Shown in pieces: positions 45,390 to 54,976 of a DNA stretch of 57,627 nt. Each line of letters starts with the position of its first letter. Within the stretch, counting starts at the first letter, position 1. Source of the DNA: Bacteroidales bacterium UBA1309 (GTDB lineage: Bacteria > Bacteroidota > Bacteroidia > Bacteroidales > Dysgonomonadaceae); assembly GCA_002307185.1 (NCBI GenBank), contig DBTT01000016.1:88579-146205 (forward strand), given 5' to 3'. The position numbers were made by a program, and so were the translations under genes. The notes below the pieces were generated by a model, which was given only the letters and a program-made list of their open reading frames with translations, did no database searches and was not told the origin of the DNA.

Positions 45390-45712
45390 TCTATATTCAG
45401 TTATTTATGAAACCTTAAAAGTTTGTAGCGGTTTTGCGAAAAAAACACGAAGCACAAAGATGCAAATTATTTCTTTTTGTTTTGATTTGAATATTAAAAA
45501 ATAGGTTGAAGTATGTCAATTTAGTTTTGAGGACAATCCGGTAAACTCTATTCTTTTTCCTTTTAGAGGGAAAAAGGAATCGATTTCCATAAAATCGAGG
45601 TTATTTCTGAAACTTATCCGATAGATCGACTAAAGTTGGTCGCTCGGGTTCTAAACGATTTAACGAGCAGGGGCGTTAGCCCTGTATTTGGTTTGATTCG
45701 ATGAGGGTCTCT
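45390..45712. other. Intergenic region with a terminator-like hairpin
   Basis: 323 bp between the DUF3857 gene and the ABC ATPase gene. It contains an ATTCTTTTTCC/GGAAAAAGGAAT hairpin at 45550-45580 next to a short CGATTT/AAATCG stem, probably the ATPase terminator. No gene seen. Confidence 0.5.
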
Positions 45713-46402
45713 CTATTTCGTCAACCCAAAAAACATCTCTTCGATCGACTCGATGGCCTCTGATTTTTCATACGCACGTATTTTTCCTTCGTGAATAATC
45801 AGGATGCGGGAACAGATCTTTTGGGCTTCTTGCAGGGAATGCGTGGAAAGAAGAATTTGCTTTCCTGCGGAATAAGATTGGATGGCTTGAAGAATCTCTT
45901 CCTGCTGGTTCGGATCGAGACCCGCAGTTGGCTCGTCGAGAATCAGGAAGTCTGGTTTGTGGATAAGGGCTTGTGCTAATCCGACACGCTGCCGGTTTCC
46001 TTTGGACAGAGTTTCGATTTTTTTGTGGTATTCTTTTTGGAGGCCGCATGTTTCCACCATTTCGTCAACGGCGTTGCGGATGTCTCCCTTTGGCAGATAA
46101 AATGCGGCGGCGTATTCGAGGTATTCTCTCACATACATTGTGCCGTAGAGTGGATTATCTTCCGGCAGGTAACCTATTTTTCGCTTGCATTCGATTGGAA
46201 ATTGAGAAAAATCTTTACCGAACATCAGCACCGAACCTGAGTCTGGAGCTAATGTTCCGGCAAGTATTTTCATGGTGGTCGATTTCCCGGCACCGTTTGG
46301 TCCCAGGAAACCGACTATTTCTCCTTCTCCAATGTCAAAACTCACCTCGTGAACAGCCTTCTGCTCACCGTACGATTTGGATATGTTGCTGACTTGGATC
46401 AT
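45713..46402 (-). CDS. ABC transporter ATPase (GldA-like)
   Basis: This 229-residue nucleotide-binding subunit has Walker A GPNGAGKST, Q-loop region YLPEDNPLYG, signature LSKGNRQRVGLAQAL, Walker B FLILDEPTAGLD and the H-loop STH. It resembles GldA of Bacteroidota gliding/T9SS machinery and CcmA-type exporters, but GldA is usually ~300 residues and this one ends soon after the H-loop (EEMFFGLTK), lacking the C-terminal extension. No membrane subunit (GldF/GldG) is adjacent. The 5' flank is 154 bp from the toxin stop. Substrate unknown. Confidence 0.85.
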   Translation of the reverse strand: MIQVSNISKSYGEQKAVHEVSFDIGEGEIVGFLGPNGAGKSTTMKILAGTLAPDSGSVLMFGKDFSQFPIECKRKIGYLPEDNPLYGTMYVREYLEYAAAFYLPKGDIRNAVDEMVETCGLQKEYHKKIETLSKGNRQRVGLAQALIHKPDFLILDEPTAGLDPNQQEEILQAIQSYSAGKQILLSTHSLQEAQKICSRILIIHEGKIRAYEKSEAIESIEEMFFGLTK

Positions 46403-46556
46403 TTTGTTTTTAGATTGAATTTTTCACGCAGAGGCGCAACGGAAATTGCCCAGGGAATGCAGAGTGAAATCGTTCTTGAACTGCTAACCGGTTTGCGTCC
46501 CTATTTATTGTCCTTCACCTTCAACAAAGGGTTTGTGGCTCTGCATTTCCGATTTT

Positions 46557-46832
46557 TTACTTTTTTGAATAGTGGTATTTCATCGATATAATATATACCT
46601 CCACTGTGTCTTCCCGAACAGAATACACGATCCGGTGTTCCGAATTGATTCGGCGTGACCATTTGCCTGTCAGGTCATATCTCAGGGCTTCCGGTTTGCC
46701 GATTCCCGAATAGGGATGCTTGGCCATGTCTTCTAAAAGCTCGAATATCTTCTTGATTATTTTCGTGTTGCCACTCGATGCCCAGTGCGAATACTCTTTG
46801 CTGGCTTGTGCCGTAAATACTATTCTGTACAT
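46557..46832 (-). CDS. Txe/YoeB-family endoribonuclease toxin
   Basis: The 91-residue toxin of a type II pair. YoeB toxins cut mRNA at the ribosome. It has the family core GKPEALRYDLTGKWSRRINSEHRIVY, holding the catalytic Glu (KPE), Arg (RRI) and His (EHR), and the terminal YHYS with the His-Tyr end. Its start overlaps the antitoxin stop by 13 bp, the normal antitoxin-toxin order. Length matches YoeB (84-90). Confidence 0.9.
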   Translation of the reverse strand: MYRIVFTAQASKEYSHWASSGNTKIIKKIFELLEDMAKHPYSGIGKPEALRYDLTGKWSRRINSEHRIVYSVREDTVEVYIISMKYHYSKK

Positions 46833-47110
46833 GCGATCCTTTGCAAAAAATCGGCAATGCTTTCACCTTCTTTCTGGGCGACAACATTCCCGTTTTGTAT
46901 TTCCTCCTCTCCCTTGCGGATAATTTCCACCATGGCCGGGGAAGTCATTATGTATTCTGCCTCCTTTATTGCGTTGTATTCGTCCAATGATATGACCACG
47001 ACACTTTCATTTCCCTGACGGTGTACCAACAGCGGCTCACTATCGTTGATTACCCCATCCAGATAACTCTTGAGGTTGTTTCTCAATTCAGTGTAATTTG
47101 CCGTTTTCAT
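46820..47110 (-). CDS. Phd/YefM-family antitoxin
   Basis: The 96-residue antitoxin of the YoeB-type toxin. The N-terminal DNA-binding part ANYTELRNNLKSYLDGV, then PLLVHRQGNESVVVISLDEY, is the Phd/YefM signature; the C-terminal part is charged and probably unfolded until bound to toxin. It likely represses its own operon. The upstream 160 bp hold the promoter, not located. Confidence 0.92.
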   Translation of the reverse strand: MKTANYTELRNNLKSYLDGVINDSEPLLVHRQGNESVVVISLDEYNAIKEAEYIMTSPAMVEIIRKGEEEIQNGNVVAQKEGESIADFLQRIACTE

Positions 47111-47272
47111 AACTTGTCGTTTTTAAATACGCAAATATAGGTACTCGTTTCCGTACTTACAATGGCTTTGGCGTTTTTCCATCGATTTCGGAACACGATA
47201 TTATACAATTTCCCCCTCGCTTTACGAAAGCGAAGGGGATATGTTTTTTGATGAAGAGACAACTGATAGCTA

Positions 47273-48754
47273 TTAACTCTTCTCTGATTGTATTCTTTCA
47301 TCCATGGCTGCGGCAGCTTTCCGCCCGTCACCCATGGCCAGGATAACGGTTGCTCCTCCACGTACAATGTCGCCTCCGGCATATACGTCAGGCAAGGAAG
47401 ACTGCATGGTATCTTGGTTGACCACGATGGTTCCTTTGCGGGCCACATCCAAACCGAGGAATGTGGATGGAATCAGCGGATTGGGAGAAACACCGACACT
47501 GACGATCACTTCGTCCACTTCCACCCATTCGGTAGCACCTTCGATGGCAACAGGACTTCTACGGCCTGAGGCATCGGGCTCGCCGAGTTCCATTTTTTGA
47601 AGCAGCATCCGTTGCAGGTGTCCTTTTTCGTCTCCTTCGTAAGCGAGCGGATTGTGCAAGGTAAGGAATTCCACGCCTTCTTCTTTGGCATGTTTGATTT
47701 CTTCGAGACGCGCTGGCATCTCTTCTTCCGAGCGGCGGTAAACAATCATGGCGCGTTCGGCACCGATCCGTTTGGCTGTTCGCACGGCATCCATCGCCGT
47801 GTTTCCGCCTCCGATGATGGCTACCTTTTTGCCCAGCTGTACGGGGGTGTCGCTATCGGGATTGGAAGCGTCCATCAGGTTGACACGGGTGAGGTATTCG
47901 TTGGAAGACATCACTCCGATGAGGTTTTCTCCGGGAATGTTCATGAAGTTGGGAAGGCCTGCGCCGCTGGCGGCGAAAATACCTTTGAATTCCATTTCGT
48001 GCAAATCTTCGTAGCTGATTGTTTTGCCGATGATGCAATTCTTTTCGAATTTGACGCCCATCTTGCGCATGTTGTCAATCTCGGCTTCCACAATGCTGTT
48101 TGGCAAACGAAATTCGGGAATGCCGTATTTGAGAACGCCGCCGATTTCGTGCAAAGCTTCGAAAACAGTCACGTCGTAGCCCAACTTTGCCATGTCGCCC
48201 GCAAAAGCCAAACCTGCAGGTCCCGAACCGATAGCGGCCACTTTAATGCCGTTGGGAGCTTGCATTTCAGGAATCGACATTTGGCCGCTTTCCCGTTCGA
48301 AGTCGGCAGCAAAGCGTTCGAGGTAGCCGATCGCCACAGCTTCCTTGTTCATCTTCAGGGTATAAACGCATTGGCTTTCGCATTGCTTCTCCTGTGGACA
48401 AACGCGGCCGCATACGGCTGGCAACGCACTTGTTTCTTTCAGCACTTTGGCGGCCTCGAGGAATTCGCCACGCTCAATGTTTTTGACAAAAGTAGGAATG
48501 TTAATTTGAACAGGGCAGCCGCTCATGCAAGTTGGAGTAGGGCAATCGAGGCAACGTTTTGCCTCCATCAGAGCTTGCTCTGCCGACAATCCTTGGTTTA
48601 CTTCTTCCTTGAGTTTCGTATTTCTATAGTTGGGAGCCAATTCCGGCATGTGGACACGCTCGATGGTGGTGCGTTCTTTGGCTTTTACGTTTTTCCTAAG
48701 CTCTTCTCTCCAAGCTTCGTTTCTTCGGGCTTGTATTTTTTCAGTATCAATCAT
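47273..48754 (-). CDS. nfnB: NfnB/SudA-type NADP-dependent flavoprotein (large subunit)
   Basis: The 493-residue flavoprotein resembles the homotetrameric glutamate synthase small-subunit family but fits NfnB best because nfnA precedes it by 31 bp. An N-terminal ferredoxin-like part carries two Cys clusters, CLDCPTPTCMSGCP and CGRVCPQEKQCESQC, for [4Fe-4S] centres. Next are an FAD motif (GSGPAGLAFAG) and the NADP motif (GGGNTAMDAVRTA). Nfn oxidises NADPH and couples NAD+ and ferredoxin reduction by electron bifurcation, or runs in reverse, balancing NADPH in anaerobes. It acts in the cytoplasm with NfnA. The alternative SudAB (sulfide dehydrogenase) is less likely. Confidence 0.85.
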   Translation of the reverse strand: MIDTEKIQARRNEAWREELRKNVKAKERTTIERVHMPELAPNYRNTKLKEEVNQGLSAEQALMEAKRCLDCPTPTCMSGCPVQINIPTFVKNIERGEFLEAAKVLKETSALPAVCGRVCPQEKQCESQCVYTLKMNKEAVAIGYLERFAADFERESGQMSIPEMQAPNGIKVAAIGSGPAGLAFAGDMAKLGYDVTVFEALHEIGGVLKYGIPEFRLPNSIVEAEIDNMRKMGVKFEKNCIIGKTISYEDLHEMEFKGIFAASGAGLPNFMNIPGENLIGVMSSNEYLTRVNLMDASNPDSDTPVQLGKKVAIIGGGNTAMDAVRTAKRIGAERAMIVYRRSEEEMPARLEEIKHAKEEGVEFLTLHNPLAYEGDEKGHLQRMLLQKMELGEPDASGRRSPVAIEGATEWVEVDEVIVSVGVSPNPLIPSTFLGLDVARKGTIVVNQDTMQSSLPDVYAGGDIVRGGATVILAMGDGRKAAAAMDERIQSEKS

Positions 48755-48785
48755 TTCTTTGATATATCTAAGTTGAGTTCTTCGA

Positions 48786-49568
48786 TTAATTATAAGCCTT
48801 GAGGCGCATCAGCATTTCGTCGAAATCCACTTTGTGGGCATCGAATTCTGGGCCGTCCACACAAACGAACTGGGTCTTTCCATCCACCGTCACGCGGCAT
48901 GCCCCGCACATTCCGGTGCCATCCACCATGATGGTGTTGAGGGAAGCCATGGTCGGAATCTCGTATTTTTGGGTCAACAGCGACACGAATTTCATCATGA
49001 TCGCCGGGCCTATAGTGACGCACAAATCTACTTTCTCACGTTGGATAACACTTTCAACGGCATCCGTGATAAGTCCTTTGCGGCCAGATGAGCCGTCGTC
49101 GGTGGTGACAATCACTTCGTCGGAATATGCCGCTACTTGTTCTTCAAGAATGACCAAGTCTTTGGTTCTTGCAGCCAACACGGAGATCACCCTGTTGCCG
49201 GCTTTTTTCATTGCTTCTATGATCGGCAGCATGGGTGCAACACCTACGCCTCCTCCGGCACAAATTACTGTTCCGAAATTCTCGATGTGTGTGGCACGTC
49301 CCAAGGGCCCTACAAGGTCTGTGACTTCGTCGCCCACTTCAAGGGCGCAGATTTTGGACGAAGAATTTCCTACGTTTTGAATGACAATGGTGATTGTTCC
49401 CTTCTCCAGGTTGGATGATGCAATGGTCAATGGGATCCGTTCCCCTTTTTCTCCCACTTTAAGCATTACGAAGTGGCCTGCCCTACGGCTTTTGGCAATC
49501 AGAGGGGCTTCAATATCAAGCTTGACGACATTGGTCGAGAAATACTCTTTATCTACGACTTTATACAT
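48786..49568 (-). CDS. nfnA: NfnA-type FAD/NAD(P)-binding small subunit
   Basis: This 260-residue ferredoxin-NADP reductase-fold protein is the partner of the following gene. It shows RRAGHFVMLKVG and RIPLTIASS (FAD site), CAGGGVGVAPMLP (NAD site) and, near the end, the [2Fe-2S] ligand cluster GMCGACRVTVDGKTQFVCVDG, which distinguishes NfnA/SudB/PyrK-type subunits. It starts the nfnAB transcript on the minus strand. Function: accepts electrons from NADPH through NfnB and passes them to NAD+ and ferredoxin. Confidence 0.85.
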   Translation of the reverse strand: MYKVVDKEYFSTNVVKLDIEAPLIAKSRRAGHFVMLKVGEKGERIPLTIASSNLEKGTITIVIQNVGNSSSKICALEVGDEVTDLVGPLGRATHIENFGTVICAGGGVGVAPMLPIIEAMKKAGNRVISVLAARTKDLVILEEQVAAYSDEVIVTTDDGSSGRKGLITDAVESVIQREKVDLCVTIGPAIMMKFVSLLTQKYEIPTMASLNTIMVDGTGMCGACRVTVDGKTQFVCVDGPEFDAHKVDFDEMLMRLKAYN

Positions 49569-49629
49569 GCTGGTGATTTGATTTATGAATATATTAGTTA
49601 AGTGAGTAAATGACTTTATTTATTGATAG

Positions 49630-50055
49630 TTAAGTTATTGGGTTTAATATTGCCAATGCCTCGTTTTCACGCTGGGTCATAGCTTCTCTTTCTCCAGGAC
49701 CTTTGTCGTTGATACCGCAAAGGTGGAGTATGCCGTGGATGATGATGCGGTGGATTTCCTCCAGATAAGGTGTCCCAAACTGTTCGGAATTGCTTTTCAC
49801 GGTGTCGAGGCTGATGAAGATGTCCCCCGAGATAACGTCTCCTTCTACGTAGTCGAAAGTGATAATGTCCGTGTAGTAATCATGCTGGAGATATTCCTTG
49901 TTGATTTCGAGAATGCGGTCGTCGGCGCAAAAGACATAAGCCACATCGCCTACCTTCTTTTGGTGGAGGTTGGCCACGGATCTGATCCAAGAAGAGACTA
50001 TCCGTCTTTTAATTGCGGGTAATTTCACACCTTCTGCCTGATATGTGATAGCCAT
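49630..50055 (-). CDS. ybeY: Endoribonuclease YbeY (rRNA maturation factor)
   Basis: A 141-residue metalloenzyme for 16S rRNA 3'-end maturation and ribosome quality control. The core IIHGILHLCGIND carries the first two zinc-ligand His of the H-x3-H-x5-H motif, but the third ligand position, His in E. coli, is Asp here. From memory this variant is seen in other Bacteroidota. YYTDIITFDY and SGDIFISLDTV are also family landmarks. Its promoter (TTG, 19-bp spacer, TAACTTTG on the minus strand) is at 50080-50109. Confidence 0.93.
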   Translation of the reverse strand: MAITYQAEGVKLPAIKRRIVSSWIRSVANLHQKKVGDVAYVFCADDRILEINKEYLQHDYYTDIITFDYVEGDVISGDIFISLDTVKSNSEQFGTPYLEEIHRIIIHGILHLCGINDKGPGEREAMTQRENEALAILNPIT

Positions 50056-50079
50056 AAGTGAGATTTTTCAAATTGCTTC

Positions 50080-50109
50080 CAAAGTTAGCACATTTCGAGC
50101 AATTGTCAA
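50080..50109 (-). promoter_or_regulatory. Predicted promoter for ybeY
   Basis: On the minus strand TTG (50109-50107), a 19-bp spacer, then TAACTTTG (50087-50080), an exact fit to the Bacteroidota TTTG-N19-TAnnTTTG consensus at -7. It is 25 bp upstream of the ybeY start. Confidence 0.55.
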
Positions 50110-50389
50110 TTAATGATTGGAATTATTTTGTATAATCAGAGGCCTGTTTTGTATAAATATACACTTTTATTCAATAAAAAGAGGTTCTTCTGTGATATTC
50201 TGATAGATCTAGTTGGGTATTTATACCAAATTGAAAGAATAATTATCAAAAGCAATTTTTTGAGTTAAATTAATATCTGTTTCGCTATTATTTTGACCTT
50301 TCGAGTTGAATTCTGACTTTTTGTTTAACAATCTGAATCAATTAATTATTTTTCTTGTCAAAATGTGAGTAAATTTCGAGAATAGTGCG

Positions 50390-50397
50390 TATATTTG
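50390..50397 (+). promoter_or_regulatory. Predicted -7 element of the gltBD promoter
   Basis: TATATTTG fits TAnnTTTG, with TTG at 50355-50357 too far (32 bp) to be a convincing -33. It lies about 60 bp before the gltB start. Confidence 0.35.
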
Positions 50398-50457
50398 TCA
50401 CCCCATTATAATGGGTATTGGTCGTTAATTTCTTACATCTTTATATCAACTAAAAAT

Positions 50458-53400
50458 ATGCAGGATTTAATTTCAGCGGAGCAGCATGGATTATATGACC
50501 CCGCGAACGAGCATGACGCATGTGGAGTAGGATTGGTACTTCATATGAAAGGAACCAAATCGCATGCGATTGTTGAGAATGGTCTCCGTGTGTTGGAGAA
50601 TTTGATGCACCGCGGTGCAGAAAACGCTGATAACAAAACGGGAGACGGTGCCGGGATAATGTTGCAAATCCCTCACGAATTTATTCTCCTTCAAGGGATT
50701 CCCGTTCCCGAAAAGGGGTATTATGGAACTGGGCTTGTGTTTCTGCCCAAAGGAAAACAAGAAGCCGAATCTTGCCTGAACACGCTTGCCTCATTTGTAG
50801 AAAAAGAAGGCCTCAAACTTCTTGCAGTACGCGATGTGCCTGTCAACAGCGACATTCTCGGTGAAATTGCCGTTGAAAACGAACCCGACATCAAACAAAT
50901 CTTTGTTGTGGCCGGCGAGCAGGTTTCTTCCGAAACTTTGGAGCATAAGCTCTATTTGCTCCGCAAAAAAATCGAAAAAGAAATTTTCAATTCCAAGATA
51001 TTCTCCAGTGAGACGAAACGGGCATTTTATATTGTCAGCCTATCCACCAAGCGGATTGTTTACAAAGGAATGTTGTCTTCAGAACAATTGAGACACTATT
51101 TCCCAGACTTGTTGAACCCACATTTGACCAGTGCGATTGCGTTGGTACACTCTCGTTTCAGCACAAACACTTTCCCAACTTGGGATTTGGCTCATCCTTT
51201 CCGCATGGTAGCCCACAACGGCGAGATCAACACTATCAAGGGAAACCGTTTGTGGATGGAGGCGCGCGAAAGTGTCCTGAAATCTGACAACTTGGGTGAT
51301 ATATCTGAGATTTGGCCCGTTGTGCAGCCGTTTATGAGCGATAGTGCTTCGTTCGACAACGTGTTGGAATTCTTGGTAATGTCGGGTAAATCGCTACCTC
51401 ACGCTTTGGCTATGATGGTGCCGGAATCTTGGAACGACAAAAATCCGATTTCCCGCAATTTGAAGGCTTTCTACGAATACCATAGCCTCTTCATGGAGCC
51501 TTGGGACGGACCCGCAACGATCCTGTTCTCGGACGGTCGTTATGCCGGAGGCGTTTTGGACAGGAACGGATTGCGTCCTGCCCGCTACCTGATTACCAAA
51601 GGAGACGTGATGGTGGTTGCTTCCGAAATGGGAGTGCTACCTTTCGAACCATCGGAAATCGTAGAAAAGGGCCGTTTGAAACCCGGCAAGATGTTGATGG
51701 TGGACACCGAAACAGGCACTATCCAATATGACCCTGAATTGAAAGAGGAATTAGCGACAGCTTATCCTTATTACAATTGGTTGTCAAAGAACCGGATCTC
51801 TTTGGATAATATTTCGTCGGGACGCTCCACGAAATATACCGTGGCTAATTTCACAAAATTGCTCAGAGCATTTGGCTACTATAAAGAAGACATAGAGAGG
51901 ATTATTATCCCAATGGCTATGGAAGCTAAAGAACCCACCGCTTCTATGGGGAATGACACTCCTGTGGCCGTTCTTTCAAACAAAGAACAGCGGCTGTTCA
52001 ATTACTTCCGTCAATTGTTTGCGCAGGTAACCAATCCTCCGATAGACCCGATTCGCGAAGAGTTGGTAATGTCGGTAGCTGGATACATTGGCTCGCTCCA
52101 CAAAAATATATTGGAACCAATGCCAGAACACACCAAGATGGTGGGGCTTTCCAGCCCAATCCTCACCAACCGTGAGTTGGACTTGCTGGTTCACTTGGAA
52201 TATAAAGGATTCAAAGCTGAAGCAATCCCGATGCTGTTTGACCCGAAACAGGGTGCTGACGGTTTGGAAAAAGCGTTGGATGACTTGTGCGCTGCCGCTG
52301 AAAGTGCGGTTGACAAAGGAAACAATTACATCGTACTTTCCGACCGGGGAGTCGATAAAGACCATGTGGCAATTCCCTCTTTGCTTGCTGTTTCGGCTGT
52401 CCATCACTATTTGATCGACCGTCGCAAACGTATGCAAATTGACATTGTGGTTGAGACCGCAGAGCCTCGCGAGGTAATGCACTTTGCCTTGTTGTTCGGC
52501 TATGGAGCCAATGCGGTGAATCCTTACTTGACATTTGCTGTGCTTGAAGATTGCGCCAAGAAAGGTGAAATTCAGTTGGACTTCCACACTGCCGAAAAGA
52601 ATTACATCAAGTCTATCAACAAGGGATTGCTCAAGACGATGTCCAAAATGGGTATCTCAACTCTCAAAAGTTACCTTGGAGCACAGTTGTTTGAAGCTGT
52701 CGGAATCAGTTCGAAAGTAATCGAAAAATATTTCACCGGCACTACTTCTAAAATCGAAGGTATCGATCTCGGAGACATTGCAAGTGATGCGATTGAACCT
52801 TTCTACGAAGCATTTGAAACCGAGTTTACCGACCCAACATTGGTGAGCCAAGGTATTTATGCTTGGAGACGAAACGGTGAAAGCCATGCATGGAATCCTG
52901 AAACAATTTCGAAACTGCAAGTGGCAACCCGGCTTGGAAGCTTCAAATTGTTCAAGGAATATACAGGCATCATTGATCATAAAACAGAAAAGATATTCCT
53001 ACGTGATTTCTTGGACTACAAGAAATCTAATAAAGCGATTGATATTTCAGAGGTTCAACCAGCTTCTGAAATCACAAAACGTTTCGTCACAGGAGCCATG
53101 TCATTTGGCTCAATCAGCCGCGAAGCACACGAAGCGATGGCAGTTGCCATGAATGCTATCGGAGGAAAAAGTAACACCGGTGAAGGGGGCGAATTGCCCG
53201 AACGTTTCGCCACGAATGCCCGTTCTTCGATCAAGCAGGTGGCTTCGGGACGTTTTGGTGTGACCACCGAATACTTGGTGAATGCGGATGAAATCCAGAT
53301 CAAGATCGCTCAAGGTGCTAAGCCTGGAGAAGGGGGGCAATTGCCCGGATTCAAGGTCGATAACGTGATTGCAAAAACACGTCACTCTATTCCTGGAATC

Positions 53401-54972
53401 TCATTGATCTCTCCGCCACCTCATCACGATATTTATTCCATTGAAGATTTGGCCCAGTTGATTTTCGACTTGAAGAGCGTGAATCCGACGGCACAAGTCA
53501 GCGTGAAATTAGTATCTGAAAGCGGTGTTGGAACGATTGCTGCCGGGGTGGCGAAAGCCAAAGCCGACCGCGTGGTGATCAGCGGATGCGAAGGGGGAAC
53601 GGGAGCAAGCCCAGCAAGTTCTATCAAACATGCCGGACTTCCTTTGGAAATCGGGTTGGCCGAGGTGCAACAAACCTTGGTGTTGAACAACTTGCGTGGA
53701 CAAATCTATTTGCAAACGGATGGTCAGCTCAAAACAGGACACGACATTGTTGTTGCAGCCATGCTCGGAGCAGAGGAATATGGTTTTGCTACCAGTGCAT
53801 TGATCGTTCTTGGATGTATCATGATGCGCAAATGCCACTTAAATACTTGCCCAGTGGGTGTGGCTACTCAAAACGAAGAATTAAGAAAGAAATTTATCGG
53901 TCGCAGCGAATATTTGATCAACTATTTCAATTTCCTTGCAGAAGAAGTGCGTGAGCATTTGGCTGCTTTGGGTGTGAAGTCTTTGGACGAAGTTGTGGGT
54001 AGAGCCGATTTGCTCGAATATGTTCCTGGAGGAAACCAAAAGGCACAAAAATTGGATTTGTCCCGATTGATTTATTTCCCACAAGAGGCTAAAGAAAATG
54101 CTCTCCACAGAGTGAAGGCGCAAGACCATAAGCTAAGCGAGGTGCTTGATAGAAGCCTTATTGTGACTTCCAAATTGGCAATCGAAAAAGCGATGCCCGT
54201 GGAATTGGAACGTGTCATCCACAATACCGACCGCACTGTAGGAGCTATGCTTTCCGGAGAAATAGCCAAACGCTATGGAAATGCGGGCTTGCCGGTGGAT
54301 ACCATCCAATGCACATTCAAGGGTTCTGCTGGACAAAGTTTTGGTGCATTCTTGGCTCACGGGGTAACATTCAAATTGGAAGGTGATGCGAACGACTATG
54401 CAGGAAAAGGTCTTTCTGGTGGTAAAGTGATTATTGTGCCGCCTAAAGTGAGTACCTTCAAGCCGGAAGACAATATCATTGCAGGTAACACTTTGCTCTA
54501 TGGAGCTACATCTGGCGAGATTTATATCAATGGCCAGGTGGGCGAACGCTTCTGCGTGCGAAACAGTGGGGCTGTGGCTGTAGTGGAGGGAGCTGGCGAC
54601 CACTGCTGTGAATATATGACAGGTGGGCGTGCCGTGATCCTCGGAAGAACTGGACGTAACTTTGCTGCAGGTATGAGTGGCGGTATAGCTTACGTTTACA
54701 ACGAGTTTGGCGATTTCGACTATTTCTGCAACATGCAGATGGTGGAATTGACTCTGATTGAAGATTTGGCTGACAGCCGCGAAGTTCGTCAGTTGATCGC
54801 GAACCACTACCACTATACGCAAAGCCCCTTGGCAAAACGTATTTTGGATAATTGGGACGTGGAAGTAGATAAGTTCATCAAGGTGACTCCTATCGAATAC
54901 AAGAAGGTGTTGCAAGATGAAAAACTCGAAGCTATCAAGAAAAAAATTGCAGAAGTAGAATTTGATTATTAA
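50458..54972 (+). CDS. gltB: Glutamate synthase large subunit GltB
   Basis: The 1504-residue enzyme makes two glutamates from glutamine and 2-oxoglutarate. Residues 1-21 form a propeptide removed to expose Cys22 (HDACGVGLV), the Ntn glutaminase nucleophile. The glutaminase domain has RFSTNTFPTWDLAHPFR and NGEINTIKGN; the central domain is at about 450-750; the FMN-binding synthase domain has GAMSFGSISREAHEA, SGCEGGTGASP and the [3Fe-4S] cluster Cys motif CIMMRKCHLNTCPVGVATQ. The C-terminal beta-helix holds GEIYINGQVGERFCVRNSGA. The start at 50458 was chosen because it places the Cys at 22, as in known propeptides, rather than the in-frame ATG at 50395. The gltD gene follows after 102 bp. Confidence 0.97.
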   Translation: MQDLISAEQHGLYDPANEHDACGVGLVLHMKGTKSHAIVENGLRVLENLMHRGAENADNKTGDGAGIMLQIPHEFILLQGIPVPEKGYYGTGLVFLPKGKQEAESCLNTLASFVEKEGLKLLAVRDVPVNSDILGEIAVENEPDIKQIFVVAGEQVSSETLEHKLYLLRKKIEKEIFNSKIFSSETKRAFYIVSLSTKRIVYKGMLSSEQLRHYFPDLLNPHLTSAIALVHSRFSTNTFPTWDLAHPFRMVAHNGEINTIKGNRLWMEARESVLKSDNLGDISEIWPVVQPFMSDSASFDNVLEFLVMSGKSLPHALAMMVPESWNDKNPISRNLKAFYEYHSLFMEPWDGPATILFSDGRYAGGVLDRNGLRPARYLITKGDVMVVASEMGVLPFEPSEIVEKGRLKPGKMLMVDTETGTIQYDPELKEELATAYPYYNWLSKNRISLDNISSGRSTKYTVANFTKLLRAFGYYKEDIERIIIPMAMEAKEPTASMGNDTPVAVLSNKEQRLFNYFRQLFAQVTNPPIDPIREELVMSVAGYIGSLHKNILEPMPEHTKMVGLSSPILTNRELDLLVHLEYKGFKAEAIPMLFDPKQGADGLEKALDDLCAAAESAVDKGNNYIVLSDRGVDKDHVAIPSLLAVSAVHHYLIDRRKRMQIDIVVETAEPREVMHFALLFGYGANAVNPYLTFAVLEDCAKKGEIQLDFHTAEKNYIKSINKGLLKTMSKMGISTLKSYLGAQLFEAVGISSKVIEKYFTGTTSKIEGIDLGDIASDAIEPFYEAFETEFTDPTLVSQGIYAWRRNGESHAWNPETISKLQVATRLGSFKLFKEYTGIIDHKTEKIFLRDFLDYKKSNKAIDISEVQPASEITKRFVTGAMSFGSISREAHEAMAVAMNAIGGKSNTGEGGELPERFATNARSSIKQVASGRFGVTTEYLVNADEIQIKIAQGAKPGEGGQLPGFKVDNVIAKTRHSIPGISLISPPPHHDIYSIEDLAQLIFDLKSVNPTAQVSVKLVSESGVGTIAAGVAKAKADRVVISGCEGGTGASPASSIKHAGLPLEIGLAEVQQTLVLNNLRGQIYLQTDGQLKTGHDIVVAAMLGAEEYGFATSALIVLGCIMMRKCHLNTCPVGVATQNEELRKKFIGRSEYLINYFNFLAEEVREHLAALGVKSLDEVVGRADLLEYVPGGNQKAQKLDLSRLIYFPQEAKENALHRVKAQDHKLSEVLDRSLIVTSKLAIEKAMPVELERVIHNTDRTVGAMLSGEIAKRYGNAGLPVDTIQCTFKGSAGQSFGAFLAHGVTFKLEGDANDYAGKGLSGGKVIIVPPKVSTFKPEDNIIAGNTLLYGATSGEIYINGQVGERFCVRNSGAVAVVEGAGDHCCEYMTGGRAVILGRTGRNFAAGMSGGIAYVYNEFGDFDYFCNMQMVELTLIEDLADSREVRQLIANHYHYTQSPLAKRILDNWDVEVDKFIKVTPIEYKKVLQDEKLEAIKKKIAEVEFDY

Positions 54973-54976
54973 AAAC

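Larger units (their letters stand above)
50056..50457. other. Divergent promoter region between ybeY and gltB
   Basis: 402 AT-rich bp carrying the promoters predicted for both genes (50080-50109 and 50390-50397). No gene or RNA recognised. Confidence 0.55.

Noticed and set aside
46403..46556. CACGCAGAGGCGCAA-type sequence between the toxin and ATPase genes
   Set aside because: A short common intergenic motif with no second copy found in the window, so not listed as a repeat.
47597..48802. Long open frame of 401 codons on the plus strand
   Set aside because: It is fully antisense to nfnB, whose protein shows all motifs of the family; the opposite frame is rich in His, Phe and Cys with no family resemblance.
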